From Deltaproteobacteria bacterium (lineage in GTDB: Bacteria; Desulfobacterota_B; Binatia; Bin18), in the NCBI GenBank assembly GCA_012271025.1, contig JAAXHF010000149.1, positions 1-7,378 of the forward strand: a stretch of DNA of 7,378 nucleotides. Direction: 5' to 3'. Below, in pieces: positions 1 through 5,647 of this stretch. The first letter of the stretch is position 1; every line of letters starts with the position of its first letter. The position numbers and the translations under genes are program-made. The notes under the pieces are model-generated. The model searched no databases. It worked only from the letters and a program-made list of their open reading frames with translations, and was not told the origin of the DNA.

Positions 1-22
1 CGGGTTTGAAACCCGCCCCTAC
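1..22. repeat. Right part of a palindromic repeat, cut by the window edge
   Basis: Bases 1-6 (CGGGTT) and 10-15 (AACCCG) form a perfect 6-bp inverted repeat around TGA. They are followed by GCCCCTAC (15-22), which would extend the palindrome if GTAGGGGC lay just left of the window. I recall palindromes of this form (GGGGCGGGTTT and its complement around a short centre) as dispersed intergenic repeats in several bacterial genomes, but I cannot search for copies here. It lies 12 bases past the stop of the minus-strand dioxygenase, so it could also cap that transcript's 3' end. No T-run follows, so I do not call it an intrinsic terminator. Confidence 0.5.
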
Positions 23-34
23 ACCGCATCGTCT

Positions 35-910
35 CTATTCAGCGGTGGGGCCGCTGCCCGTCACGGTCGTGCGGTGCATGACCCGAGCAGAGGTGGCTTT
101 GTCCCACGGCCGGCCGCGGTGCAGACAGCAGCGGTTGTCCCAGATCACAAAGTCCTGGGGCTGCCACCTGTGGGTGTGGGTGTAGGCAGCCTGCACCGAG
201 AACCGGGTCAGCCGCCCGATCAGCGCCCGGCCTTCTTCGAGCGGCAGGCCGCGAATGTGTGAGGCGTGGGCTCCGGTGTAGATATTCTTGCGGCCGTTGA
301 CCGGGTTGGCGCGGACGACGGCTTGGGGAACCGGCGGGGTCTCGCGCTTTTGCTCTTCGGTCATTACGCTGGGGTCAATCAGGCTGCGGGAATAGGCGAA
401 GTCGTGGATCGCCACATAGTCTGCAATCCGCCGCTTCAGCTCCTCGTCCAGGTCCACATAGGCCGCCCGCTGGCTGGCAAACTGGGTATCGCCGCCGCTG
501 GGTGGCACGTCCCGGCCGGACAGCATGGAGGCGGTGGCGGGCACGCGCTTGAAGGAGCTGTCGGTGTGCCACATCTCGTTGCCGGAGTTGAAGACCATGC
601 GCTCATCGGTCGGGGGGATGATGGCGCCGTGTTCGTCGAGGTTGGACAGCACGGCAATGGGGGTGCCGGCTCCGGGATTCTGCACAACCGTCTTTTCGAG
701 CCCGGGGAAATCCCCCAGCTCGGCAAAGCGCTGGCTGAACCGGATCTGCTGGGCGTCCGTCATCGGCTGGCCGCGAAACACCAGAACCGAGTATGCGTTG
801 AACAGGGCGACGATGCGGCTGATGTCTGCGTCGCTGACCCCGGCCGCAATATCAACTCCCGACACCTCGGCCCCGAAGCTGGCGGTCAACTGTCGAAACG
901 TGACGCTCAT
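35..910 (-). CDS. TauD/TfdA-family Fe(II)/2-oxoglutarate-dependent dioxygenase
   Basis: A cytoplasmic non-heme iron oxygenase of 291 residues, normal for the family. These enzymes couple decarboxylation of 2-oxoglutarate to hydroxylation of a substrate, often releasing sulfite from sulfonates or cleaving aryloxy-ethers. From the ATG at 910 the iron triad is complete: His115 and Asp117 in the WHTDSSF motif and His264 in the CLHRGRPWD motif. Arg276, in the RVMHRTTV segment, is where TauD and TfdA hold the arginine that binds the 2OG carboxylate; Arg280 follows. The N-terminus (FGAEVSGVDI) is the usual family opening. A GTG five codons upstream (925) is possible, but a GAGGA ribosome site at 919-923 sits 8 bases before the ATG and overlaps that GTG, so the ATG is preferred. 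It is divergent from the GFA gene. The substrate is unknown; tauD or tfdA cannot be assigned. Confidence 0.93.
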   Translation of the reverse strand: MSVTFRQLTASFGAEVSGVDIAAGVSDADISRIVALFNAYSVLVFRGQPMTDAQQIRFSQRFAELGDFPGLEKTVVQNPGAGTPIAVLSNLDEHGAIIPPTDERMVFNSGNEMWHTDSSFKRVPATASMLSGRDVPPSGGDTQFASQRAAYVDLDEELKRRIADYVAIHDFAYSRSLIDPSVMTEEQKRETPPVPQAVVRANPVNGRKNIYTGAHASHIRGLPLEEGRALIGRLTRFSVQAAYTHTHRWQPQDFVIWDNRCCLHRGRPWDKATSARVMHRTTVTGSGPTAE

Positions 911-942
911 GGACGCTGTCCTCACTGCTGGCGTTTCTCCTG

Positions 943-948
943 TGTATA
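943..948 (-). promoter_or_regulatory. Candidate -10 element for the TauD/TfdA gene
   Basis: On the minus strand this reads TATACA, four of six matches to TATAAT, about 33 bases upstream of the ATG at 910. No convincing -35 hexamer lies at the right distance. It mirrors the TATACA on the plus strand at 1008-1013, so the two divergent units may have back-to-back promoters. Weak evidence. Confidence 0.25.
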
Positions 949-974
949 GCCGATCAGGCGGCTCGCGTATATGG

Positions 975-994
975 GCGGGCGGCTTGCCGCCGGC
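975..994. repeat. GC-rich hairpin in the divergent spacer
   Basis: GGCGG (978-982) and CCGCC (987-991) pair around CTTG. The stem extends to eight positions with one mismatch (GCGGGCGG against CCGCCGGC). It lies in the 139 bases between the dioxygenase start and the GFA start and overlaps the candidate -35 of the plus-strand promoter. There is no T-run, so it is not a terminator. In GC-rich DNA a stem this small can be chance. Confidence 0.35.
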
Positions 995-1013
995 TTGGCA
1001 TCTCAGTTATACA
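984..1013 (+). promoter_or_regulatory. Candidate sigma70-type promoter for GFA-LLM
   Basis: TTGCCG (984-989) and TATACA (1008-1013) each match four of six consensus bases and are separated by 18 bases. A start near 1020 would give a short leader with the GAGGAGA ribosome site at 1038-1044. Plausible, not strong. Confidence 0.35.
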
Positions 1014-1049
1014 GGGACGGCGAAACCGTTGTGAGCCGAGGAGAAGATC

Positions 1050-1499
1050 ATGAGCGAGACCAATGGAGAGGGCAGGCCGGTCCGAGGGTCGTGTTTCTGT
1101 GGGGCGGTCAGGTTTGAGGTCCGTCTGCCGACGCTGTTCTGCGGGCACTGCCACTGCTCGATGTGTCGGCGCATTCACGGGGCGGGGTATGTGACCTGGA
1201 CTGCGGTCAAGGACGCCCAGTTCCGGTTTGTGAGTGGCGAAGAGCAGCTGACCGTCTACCAGTCTTCAGACCACGGCCGCCGCTCCTTCTGCCGGGTGTG
1301 TGGCAGTACCATGTTCTGCATATCGACCCATCACCCGGATGTCGTTGATATCGTCCTGGCAAATTTACAGGACAAGATCGACCGTGAGCCACAGGGGCAC
1401 TACTACTTTTCGGACCGGGTCGAGTGGATCACGCTCGACGATGAGTTGCCGCGCTTTGGCGGTCAGACCGGCAGTACGCCGCTCCCGCACACGCATTAA
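1050..1499 (+). CDS. GFA-domain (CENP-V/GFA family) zinc-binding protein
   Basis: A small cytoplasmic protein of 149 residues with the cysteine pattern of the GFA fold: Cys15 and Cys17 (CFCGAVRFEV), Cys34, Cys36 and Cys39 (CHCSMCRR), and Cys81 and Cys84 (FCRVCGSTMF). In the founding enzyme, Paracoccus Gfa, the equivalent cysteines hold two zincs and were proposed to help glutathione react with formaldehyde; most family members have no proven function. A strong GAGGAGA ribosome site (1038-1044) stands before the ATG. The gene ends five bases before the LLM oxidoreductase, so the two are very likely co-transcribed. A role in handling an aldehyde or thiol adduct made by its oxygenase neighbours is only a guess. 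The C-terminal tail (GGQTGSTPLPHTH) is probably unstructured. Confidence 0.9.
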   Translation: MSETNGEGRPVRGSCFCGAVRFEVRLPTLFCGHCHCSMCRRIHGAGYVTWTAVKDAQFRFVSGEEQLTVYQSSDHGRRSFCRVCGSTMFCISTHHPDVVDIVLANLQDKIDREPQGHYYFSDRVEWITLDDELPRFGGQTGSTPLPHTH

Positions 1500-1504
1500 G
1501 CCGG

Positions 1505-2407
1505 ATGAAAATCGGCGTTTTTGTCTTTGCGACCGAGTACTCGACCGACCCGGCGATTCTGGCCCGGCGGGCCGAGGCGCTGGGCTTTGCCTCGTTCTGG
1601 GTGCCGGAACATACGGTCATGCCGGTCCACTATCGCTCGCACTATCCCAGCTCGGCCGGGGGCAAAGAACGGGATGCCCACTACGCCCGGCTGCTGTCCC
1701 GGACCTTTGCTGGCCGGCCCGATTCCTACGACCGCATTCTGGACCCGTTTGTGGCGCTGGCGCGAGCCTCGGCCGTCACCCGCCGGATCGAGTTGGGAAC
1801 CAGCATCTGCCTGGTGCCGGAGCACAACCCGCTGCTGTTGGCCAAGCGGGTGGCGACGCTTGACGCGTGTTGCGACGGACGCTTTGTGTTCGGGATTGGC
1901 GCCGGCTGGCTGCGGGAAGAGGCCGAACTCATGGGCGCCGACTTTCCACGGCGCTGGACGCAGACCGGGGATGCGGTCCGGGCCATGCAGCACCTGTGGA
2001 CACACGAGGAGTCCAGCTATGCGGGGCGCTATTACCGGTTTCCGGCGCTGCGCTCCTTTCCCAAACCGGCCCGTAAACCCCATCCGCCGGTGTTGTTGGG
2101 CAGCATGGATGCCAGGGTCTTCCAGCGCATCGTTGACTGGGGCGATGGCTGGATTCCGGCCCGGGTCACGGTCGAGGAGATTGCGGCGGGCCGGGCGGCG
2201 CTCAATACCCTGGCCGAGCGGGCGGGACGCGACCCGCAGACGCTGACCATCGTGGCCTTTGGCATGCCGGGAGAATTTCGGACAGCTGAGGAGCTGGTCG
2301 CCCTGGAACGGGCCGGAGCCGATCAGGTGACGATTTGGCTGACCCAGACCGAAGGGGACGAGGCGCTGGCCGAATTGGAGGGGCTGGCCGCGACGCTTGT
2401 ATCTTGA
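1505..2407 (+). CDS. LLM-class (luciferase-like) F420- or flavin-dependent oxidoreductase
   Basis: A 300-residue TIM-barrel protein of the bacterial luciferase superfamily. It starts with the usual first strand (MKIGVFVFATEY), then the AEALGFASFWVPEH segment (24-36), RIELGTSICLVPEHNP (94-109), and the family hallmark GRFVFGIGAGWLREE (125-139) followed by ADFPRRWTQTGDAVRAMQHLW. The last block strongly recalls the Rv2161c-like (TIGR03619) set of probable F420-dependent enzymes. Such proteins move hydride between reduced F420 or FMN and small organic substrates, some with oxygen insertion. Whether this one uses F420 or FMN cannot be read directly. It starts five bases after the GFA stop with a poor ribosome site of its own, suggesting translational coupling. 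It is convergent with the phosphoesterase, with 91 bases between the stops. Confidence 0.9.
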   Translation: MKIGVFVFATEYSTDPAILARRAEALGFASFWVPEHTVMPVHYRSHYPSSAGGKERDAHYARLLSRTFAGRPDSYDRILDPFVALARASAVTRRIELGTSICLVPEHNPLLLAKRVATLDACCDGRFVFGIGAGWLREEAELMGADFPRRWTQTGDAVRAMQHLWTHEESSYAGRYYRFPALRSFPKPARKPHPPVLLGSMDARVFQRIVDWGDGWIPARVTVEEIAAGRAALNTLAERAGRDPQTLTIVAFGMPGEFRTAEELVALERAGADQVTIWLTQTEGDEALAELEGLAATLVS

Positions 2408-2498
2408 CGTGGCTGAGCGCTCTTTTTGTTCTCGATCCAGGAAGCTGTCGGCTCGCCCGGCTCTAATCCGGCGGTGTGGACGAAGCTGAGGCGGCGGC

Positions 2499-3065
2499 CT
2501 ACTGAGCCTGATGCGTCTCCAGGTCGAAAAACAGCTCCTGGCCGGGGTTGGGCAGGTCGGGGCTGTCGCCGAGCTTGACAATCCGGGCCGTGATCTTGCC
2601 CGGCGCCAGGTCGAGTAGGCCGACCGTCCCCAGCCGGGTTGACCACAGGTGCGGATGGGTGGCGCTGCCGGTATTGATTTGCAGCACCCCGTCCCGATAG
2701 TCCAGACGCTCATAGTGGGTATGGCCGGTAATCATGATGTCGGCGTGCTGGCCCTTGAGGTAGACCTCTTGCAGACGCGCAATCGGGCGTTCCTCGGGTT
2801 CCATGTCGTGGACCATGACCACCCGCCAGCCCTCAAGGTCGAGCCAGTGGACAGGCTGCATGCGGGGGTCGTGCCAGCCGCCGTCGTTGTTGCCCTCCGC
2901 CGCCAGGGTCGGGGCGATGTGTTCAAGCCAGTCCAGCACCCGGGGCGTCACAATGTCGCCACCGTGCAAAATGAGGTCTACCCCGGCGAAGACATCTTTG
3001 ACTTCGTCCCACAAGTGCTGAATCGTGCTCGGGATATGGGTGTCGGTGACGAGGCCGATACGCAT
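2499..3065 (-). CDS. Calcineurin-like metallophosphoesterase, YfcE/MJ0936-type
   Basis: A compact 188-residue phosphoesterase with the full two-metal motif set: Asp8 and His10 (VTDTHIP), Asp37 (LHGGD), Asn59 (GNND), His86 (VHD), and His115 and His117 (GHTHYE). The INTGSATHP segment follows, as in the YfcE/MJ0936 group, whose members hydrolyse phosphodiesters in vitro and usually have unknown natural substrates. Its length is normal and there is no signal peptide, so it should be cytoplasmic. The ATG at 3065 has an AGGA site seven bases upstream. It is transcribed away from the Rieske operon across a 127-base spacer and towards the LLM gene. It has no evident link to ring oxidation and may be housekeeping or nucleotide-related. 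Confidence 0.92.
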   Translation of the reverse strand: MRIGLVTDTHIPSTIQHLWDEVKDVFAGVDLILHGGDIVTPRVLDWLEHIAPTLAAEGNNDGGWHDPRMQPVHWLDLEGWRVVMVHDMEPEERPIARLQEVYLKGQHADIMITGHTHYERLDYRDGVLQINTGSATHPHLWSTRLGTVGLLDLAPGKITARIVKLGDSPDLPNPGQELFFDLETHQAQ

Positions 3066-3113
3066 AGTCGCATCCTGGCTGTTTTCGGCCGACTTGGCAA
3101 CGGCGGCCTTCCA

Positions 3114-3141
3114 TTGCCCCGCTCTCCCGAAGTGCTAGGAT
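3114..3141 (+). promoter_or_regulatory. Candidate sigma70-type promoter of the Rieske operon
   Basis: TTGCCC (3114-3119) and TAGGAT (3136-3141) each match four of six consensus bases with a 16-base spacer. Transcription would start near 3148, inside the inverted repeat at 3146-3169, and read into the strong ribosome site at 3181. A reasonable but unproven promoter. Confidence 0.4.
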
Positions 3142-3145
3142 GAAC

Positions 3146-3169
3146 GCCACGCCCGGTCTGGTGCGTGGC
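3146..3169. promoter_or_regulatory. Perfect inverted repeat, candidate operator or leader stem
   Basis: GCCACGC (3146-3152) and GCGTGGC (3163-3169) are perfect 7-bp complements around a 10-base centre. The element lies just downstream of the candidate -10 and 23 bases before the Rieske alpha ATG. At this place a dimeric repressor would block initiation; alternatively it is a stem-loop in the 5' leader. No regulator gene is in the window. Confidence 0.45.
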
Positions 3170-3192
3170 ATGCGCCCGTCAGGAGGAATCCC

Positions 3193-4443
3193 ATGCAAGC
3201 CGTTGATGTTGCACCGCAGATCGCCTGGCCCGAACAGGCCGACAGCCACGTTCCGTATCAGGTGTTTGTTGACCCCGCCGTCTACGAACGCGAGCAGGAG
3301 CGTATTTTCCGGGGTCCGGTGTGGAACTACGTCGGCTTGGAGGCCGAGCTGCCCGAGCCCGGCGATTTCAAGGCCAGCTTTATCGGGGATACGCCGATTG
3401 TGGTGACGCGTGGCAAGGACGGCCGTTTGCACGCCTTTGTCAACCGCTGCGCGCACCGGGGCTCGCTGGTGTGTCGAGAGCTGCGCGGCAACCGGATGAC
3501 CCATACGTGTGTGTATCATCAGTGGAGCTATAACCTCGAGGGCGATCTGATCGGCGTCCCGTTCCGCAAGGGCATCGAGGGCAAGGGCGGCTACGACGCG
3601 GACTTCGATCCCGGCCAGCACGCGCTCCACAAGCTGACTATCGACTCCTACCAGGGGCTGATTTTTGTGTCGTTTGCGCGTGAGCTGCACGCGCTCGAAG
3701 ACTACCTGGGGCCGGACATGCGGCCCTGGATTGACCGTCTGTTCGGCCGTCCGATCCAGATCCTGGGCTACTCGCGGCAGTTCATCCGGGCCAACTGGAA
3801 GCTGTACGCCGAGAATGTCCGCGACCCCTATCACGCCAGCCTGCTGCACCTGTTCCACACCACCTTTGGCCTGTACCGCTCGTCAATGGGCGGCGGGGTG
3901 ACCATGGACGAGCAGGGCCGCCACGATACGATCCAGTCCTACAAGCGGACTGAGGAACAGGAAACCGCCGCCTACAAAAATGCCGGGCTGCGGACGTATA
4001 AAAAAGGCTATAGCCTGGCCGACCCCTCGCTGCTCCAGTCGCGGCCCGAGCTGGAGCCGCAGCTGACCAATCAGATCCAGACGATTTTTCCCGGTCTGGT
4101 CTTGCAGCAGATTCAGAATACCCTGGCCACCCGTCAGGTGCTGCCCAAAGCGCCCGATCAGTTTGAGCTGATCTTCACCTATTTTGGCTATCAGGACGAT
4201 GACGACGAGCTGCGCGCCATCCGCCTCAAGCAGGCCAATTTTGTTGGTCCGGCCGGCCTGATCTCCATGGAAGACGGCCATGCGACCGAGATTGTGCAAC
4301 AGGCCATTGTGCGCGACAGAGACGCGGCCTCGTATATCGCCTTTGGCGGCAACAGGGTGGAGAACCAGGACAATCTGCTGACCGAGACCGCCATCCGGGG
4401 CTTCTGGCAGTATTATCGGGGGGTCATGGGCTTTGCCGCCTGA
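3193..4443 (+). CDS. Rieske ring-hydroxylating oxygenase, large (alpha) subunit
   Basis: Catalytic subunit, 416 residues, typical for the family. It holds a Rieske [2Fe-2S] domain with Cys86 and His88 (CAHRG) and Cys106 and His109 (CVYHQW). The mononuclear iron site is Asp211-His214-His219 in NVRDPYHASLLHLFH, completed by Asp361 (MEDGHATE). Asp211 matches the aspartate that bridges the two metal sites between neighbouring subunits in naphthalene dioxygenase. The N-terminal VPYQVFVDPAVYEREQERIF followed by GPVWNY recalls the salicylate 5-hydroxylase/anthranilate dioxygenase (NagG/AndAc-like) branch, from memory. The enzyme would use electrons from a ferredoxin and reductase to insert oxygen into an aromatic or cyclic acid. 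The start is set by AGGAGGAA at 3181-3188. The beta subunit follows after 22 bases. No ferredoxin or reductase gene is in the window. Confidence 0.95.
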   Translation: MQAVDVAPQIAWPEQADSHVPYQVFVDPAVYEREQERIFRGPVWNYVGLEAELPEPGDFKASFIGDTPIVVTRGKDGRLHAFVNRCAHRGSLVCRELRGNRMTHTCVYHQWSYNLEGDLIGVPFRKGIEGKGGYDADFDPGQHALHKLTIDSYQGLIFVSFARELHALEDYLGPDMRPWIDRLFGRPIQILGYSRQFIRANWKLYAENVRDPYHASLLHLFHTTFGLYRSSMGGGVTMDEQGRHDTIQSYKRTEEQETAAYKNAGLRTYKKGYSLADPSLLQSRPELEPQLTNQIQTIFPGLVLQQIQNTLATRQVLPKAPDQFELIFTYFGYQDDDDELRAIRLKQANFVGPAGLISMEDGHATEIVQQAIVRDRDAASYIAFGGNRVENQDNLLTETAIRGFWQYYRGVMGFAA

Positions 4444-4465
4444 GCGTCCCCACCCAGAGGCCGCC

Positions 4466-4951
4466 ATGATCAGTCTGGAACGCCGCCTTGCCGTCGAAGA
4501 CCTGCTGCACGCCTATGTCCATTGTATTGACGAGGACAGGCTGGAGGAGTGGCCGGGATTTTTTGCCGCCGAGTGCGAATACCGGATCGTCCCGCGTGAA
4601 AATGCGGACCAGGAGCTGCCGATCCCGCTCATGTCGTGCGACAGCCAGGGCATGTTGAGCGACCGGGTGACCGCTCATCGCCGGGCCAATATCTTCGGGC
4701 CCCATTTTTATCGTCATGTGGTCAGCAGCATCCTGCTGACCGAGCAGGCCGACGGGCTGATTGCGGCCCGCTCGAACTATGTCGTCTTTCGGACCTGGGC
4801 GGATGTGGTCCAGTACGGGGCGACCGAGGTGTTCAGCACCGGCGCCTACCACGACCGGATCGTGTTTGAGGACGGCGGTCCAAAATTCAGGCAACGGCTG
4901 GTGATTGTTGACACGTGCCGGATCGACTCGCTGCTCGTCACGCCACTGTAG
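4466..4951 (+). CDS. Rieske ring-hydroxylating oxygenase, small (beta) subunit
   Basis: A 161-residue structural subunit with the cystatin/NTF2-like fold of this family. It supports the alpha trimer and has no cofactor of its own. The sequence fits: an N-terminal helix (AVEDLLHAYVHCIDEDRLEEW), then FFAAECEYRIVPREN, an HRRANIFGPHFYRHVVSS stretch, SNYVVFRTW (103-111), STGAYHDRIVFEDG, and the closing FRQRLVIVDTCRIDSLLVTPL. The ATG at 4466 has an AGAGG site at 4456-4460. An in-frame TTG at 4433 would overlap the alpha gene but adds eleven residues unlike the family, so I reject it. The gene directly follows alpha in one operon. Its stop is six bases from the stop of the opposing DUF420 gene, so the two transcripts probably overlap at their 3' ends. 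Confidence 0.93.
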   Translation: MISLERRLAVEDLLHAYVHCIDEDRLEEWPGFFAAECEYRIVPRENADQELPIPLMSCDSQGMLSDRVTAHRRANIFGPHFYRHVVSSILLTEQADGLIAARSNYVVFRTWADVVQYGATEVFSTGAYHDRIVFEDGGPKFRQRLVIVDTCRIDSLLVTPL

Positions 4952-4957
4952 GCCGGC

Positions 4958-5485
4958 TCAGGTGTAGGCGCGCAAAAAGAAAAACACGGCCACGCCGCTG
5001 ACCGAGACGTACAGCCAGATGGGAAAGGTATAGCGGGCCAGCCGGCGGTGGGTCGGGTACTGGGCGGTTGCGGCATAGTACAGCGTAGTCAGGACCAGCG
5101 GCAGGGCGACGATGGACAGGACGATATGGCTGATGAGAATGGCGAAGTAGATCGGTCGTACCAGGCCCTGGCCCGGAAACGGCGTATCGCCGTGAAAATG
5201 GTGGTAGACGATATAGCCGATCAGAAACACGACTGAGCACGCCACCGCGCCGAGCATGCAGCGCAGGTGGGCGGTACGCCTGCCGCGTCGGATGTTGAAA
5301 AATCCGGCCAGCAGGCAGCACGCGCTCAAGCTGTTACACACGGCGTTGGTGGCGGGCAGAAGCGTGACCCACTCGGCCTGGCTGGTGGCGGCCGGTTTCC
5401 AGTAAATCAACCACAGCAGAAATACGCTGACGACGGCGCTCAGGGGCACGGTCCAGCTCAGAGGGGTACGACTCGATGTGGTCAT
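4958..5485 (-). CDS. DUF420 integral membrane protein
   Basis: A 175-residue membrane protein with five predicted hydrophobic helices, at about 9-29, 39-64, 77-98, 111-139 and 150-171. Blocks that I associate with DUF420 are TLLPATNAVCNSLSA (41-55), RTAHLRCMLGA (70-80), YHHFHGDTPFPGQG (94-107), RPIYFAILISHIVLS (110-124) and TFPIWLYVSVSGVAV (153-167). Its histidines (73, 95, 96, 98, 120, 146) cluster near helix ends, as expected if heme or copper is bound. Family members, such as B. subtilis YozB and staphylococcal CtaM, are tied to heme-copper oxidase assembly, but no cytochrome or SCO gene is nearby. The ATG at 5485 follows a weak GGAA site directly beside a perfect stem-loop, and a structured region with a terminator lies further upstream. 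Confidence 0.88.
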   Translation of the reverse strand: MTTSSRTPLSWTVPLSAVVSVFLLWLIYWKPAATSQAEWVTLLPATNAVCNSLSACCLLAGFFNIRRGRRTAHLRCMLGAVACSVVFLIGYIVYHHFHGDTPFPGQGLVRPIYFAILISHIVLSIVALPLVLTTLYYAATAQYPTHRRLARYTFPIWLYVSVSGVAVFFFLRAYT

Positions 5486-5495
5486 GGCTGTTTCC

Positions 5496-5516
5496 GATAG
5501 GGCTGAATACCCTATC
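5496..5516. promoter_or_regulatory. Perfect inverted repeat just before the DUF420 start
   Basis: GATAGGG (5496-5502) and CCCTATC (5510-5516) are perfect 7-bp complements around a 7-base centre, ending 10 bases before the DUF420 ATG. In the minus-strand mRNA the stem would end right against the GGAA ribosome site. It could therefore tune translation, or as DNA act as an operator. Confidence 0.5.
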
Positions 5517-5532
5517 TGACGAGAAGAAGCTG

Positions 5533-5558
5533 AAAAAGCCCCGAGACCCTTTCGGGCT
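5533..5558 (-). terminator. Rho-independent terminator, minus strand
   Basis: Read on the minus strand, AGCCCGA (5552-5558) pairs with TCGGGGCT (5537-5544), with one extra G as a bulge and a 7-base loop. A run of T follows at once (5533-5537). The T-run exists only in this direction. The element lies downstream of the CoA-transferase and 48 bases upstream of the DUF420 ATG, so it would either end the CoA-transferase transcript or act as an attenuator for DUF420. Confidence 0.7.
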
Positions 5559-5599
5559 GAGTCCCCAGGGGCAGCGAGATCGAATGCCCCTCTGAGACC

Positions 5600-5647
5600 T
5601 CAGCTGCGACCCGCCTGGGCTTCCGTCGCCTCGCCATTGACGGCCAT
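5600..5647 (-). CDS. Possible 15-codon leader ORF
   Basis: An ATG at 5647 opens a 15-codon frame (MAVNGEATEAQAGRS) ending in TGA at 5600. An AGAGAGG stretch stands five bases before the ATG. The stop codon falls within the 5' arm of the long hairpin at 5556-5604, so a terminating ribosome would stop that hairpin from forming. No amino acid dominates, so it is not a classic biosynthetic leader peptide. A short ORF like this can occur by chance. Confidence 0.2.
   Translation of the reverse strand: MAVNGEATEAQAGRS

Noticed and set aside
266..949. Plus-strand open frame (227 codons) antisense to the TauD/TfdA gene
   Set aside because: No domain and low-complexity Gly/Ala/Val content. The opposite strand encodes the full dioxygenase with its iron ligands.
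2408..2498. Possible terminator between the LLM and phosphoesterase genes (GAGCGCTC then TTTTT)
   Set aside because: The palindrome has no room for a loop, so no stable hairpin precedes the T-run. I see nothing else in this 91-base spacer.
1496..2713. Long minus-strand open frame (405 codons) opposite the LLM gene
   Set aside because: Its translation is rich in Arg, Pro and Gly with no family motif, while the opposite strand carries a complete LLM protein. It also runs into the phosphoesterase gene. It is a shadow frame of GC-rich DNA.
3066..3113. TTGCCA with CAGGAT as a promoter for the phosphoesterase
   Set aside because: The -10 is poor (three of six) and overlaps the ribosome site, which would require a nearly leaderless transcript.
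2923..3858. Minus-strand open frame (311 codons) across the Rieske alpha start
   Set aside because: It overlaps both the Rieske alpha gene and the phosphoesterase, shows no recognisable domain, and covers the intergenic promoter region. The two overlapped genes have complete catalytic motifs.
4433..4465. TTG start giving an 11-residue longer Rieske beta subunit
   Set aside because: The extension (with PPERPHPEAA) overlaps the alpha gene and is unlike the family; the ATG at 4466 has its own ribosome site.
5516..5535. CTGACGA followed by GAAA on the plus strand, like a hammerhead ribozyme core
   Set aside because: The bases between them cannot form the required stem II, and no flanking stems I or III are apparent.
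5606..5629. CCGCCTGGGC on the plus strand, similar to the 3' conserved part of the ZTP riboswitch
   Set aside because: The upstream ZTP core is not recognisable, there is an extra C after GAC, and no plus-strand gene lies downstream to be controlled.
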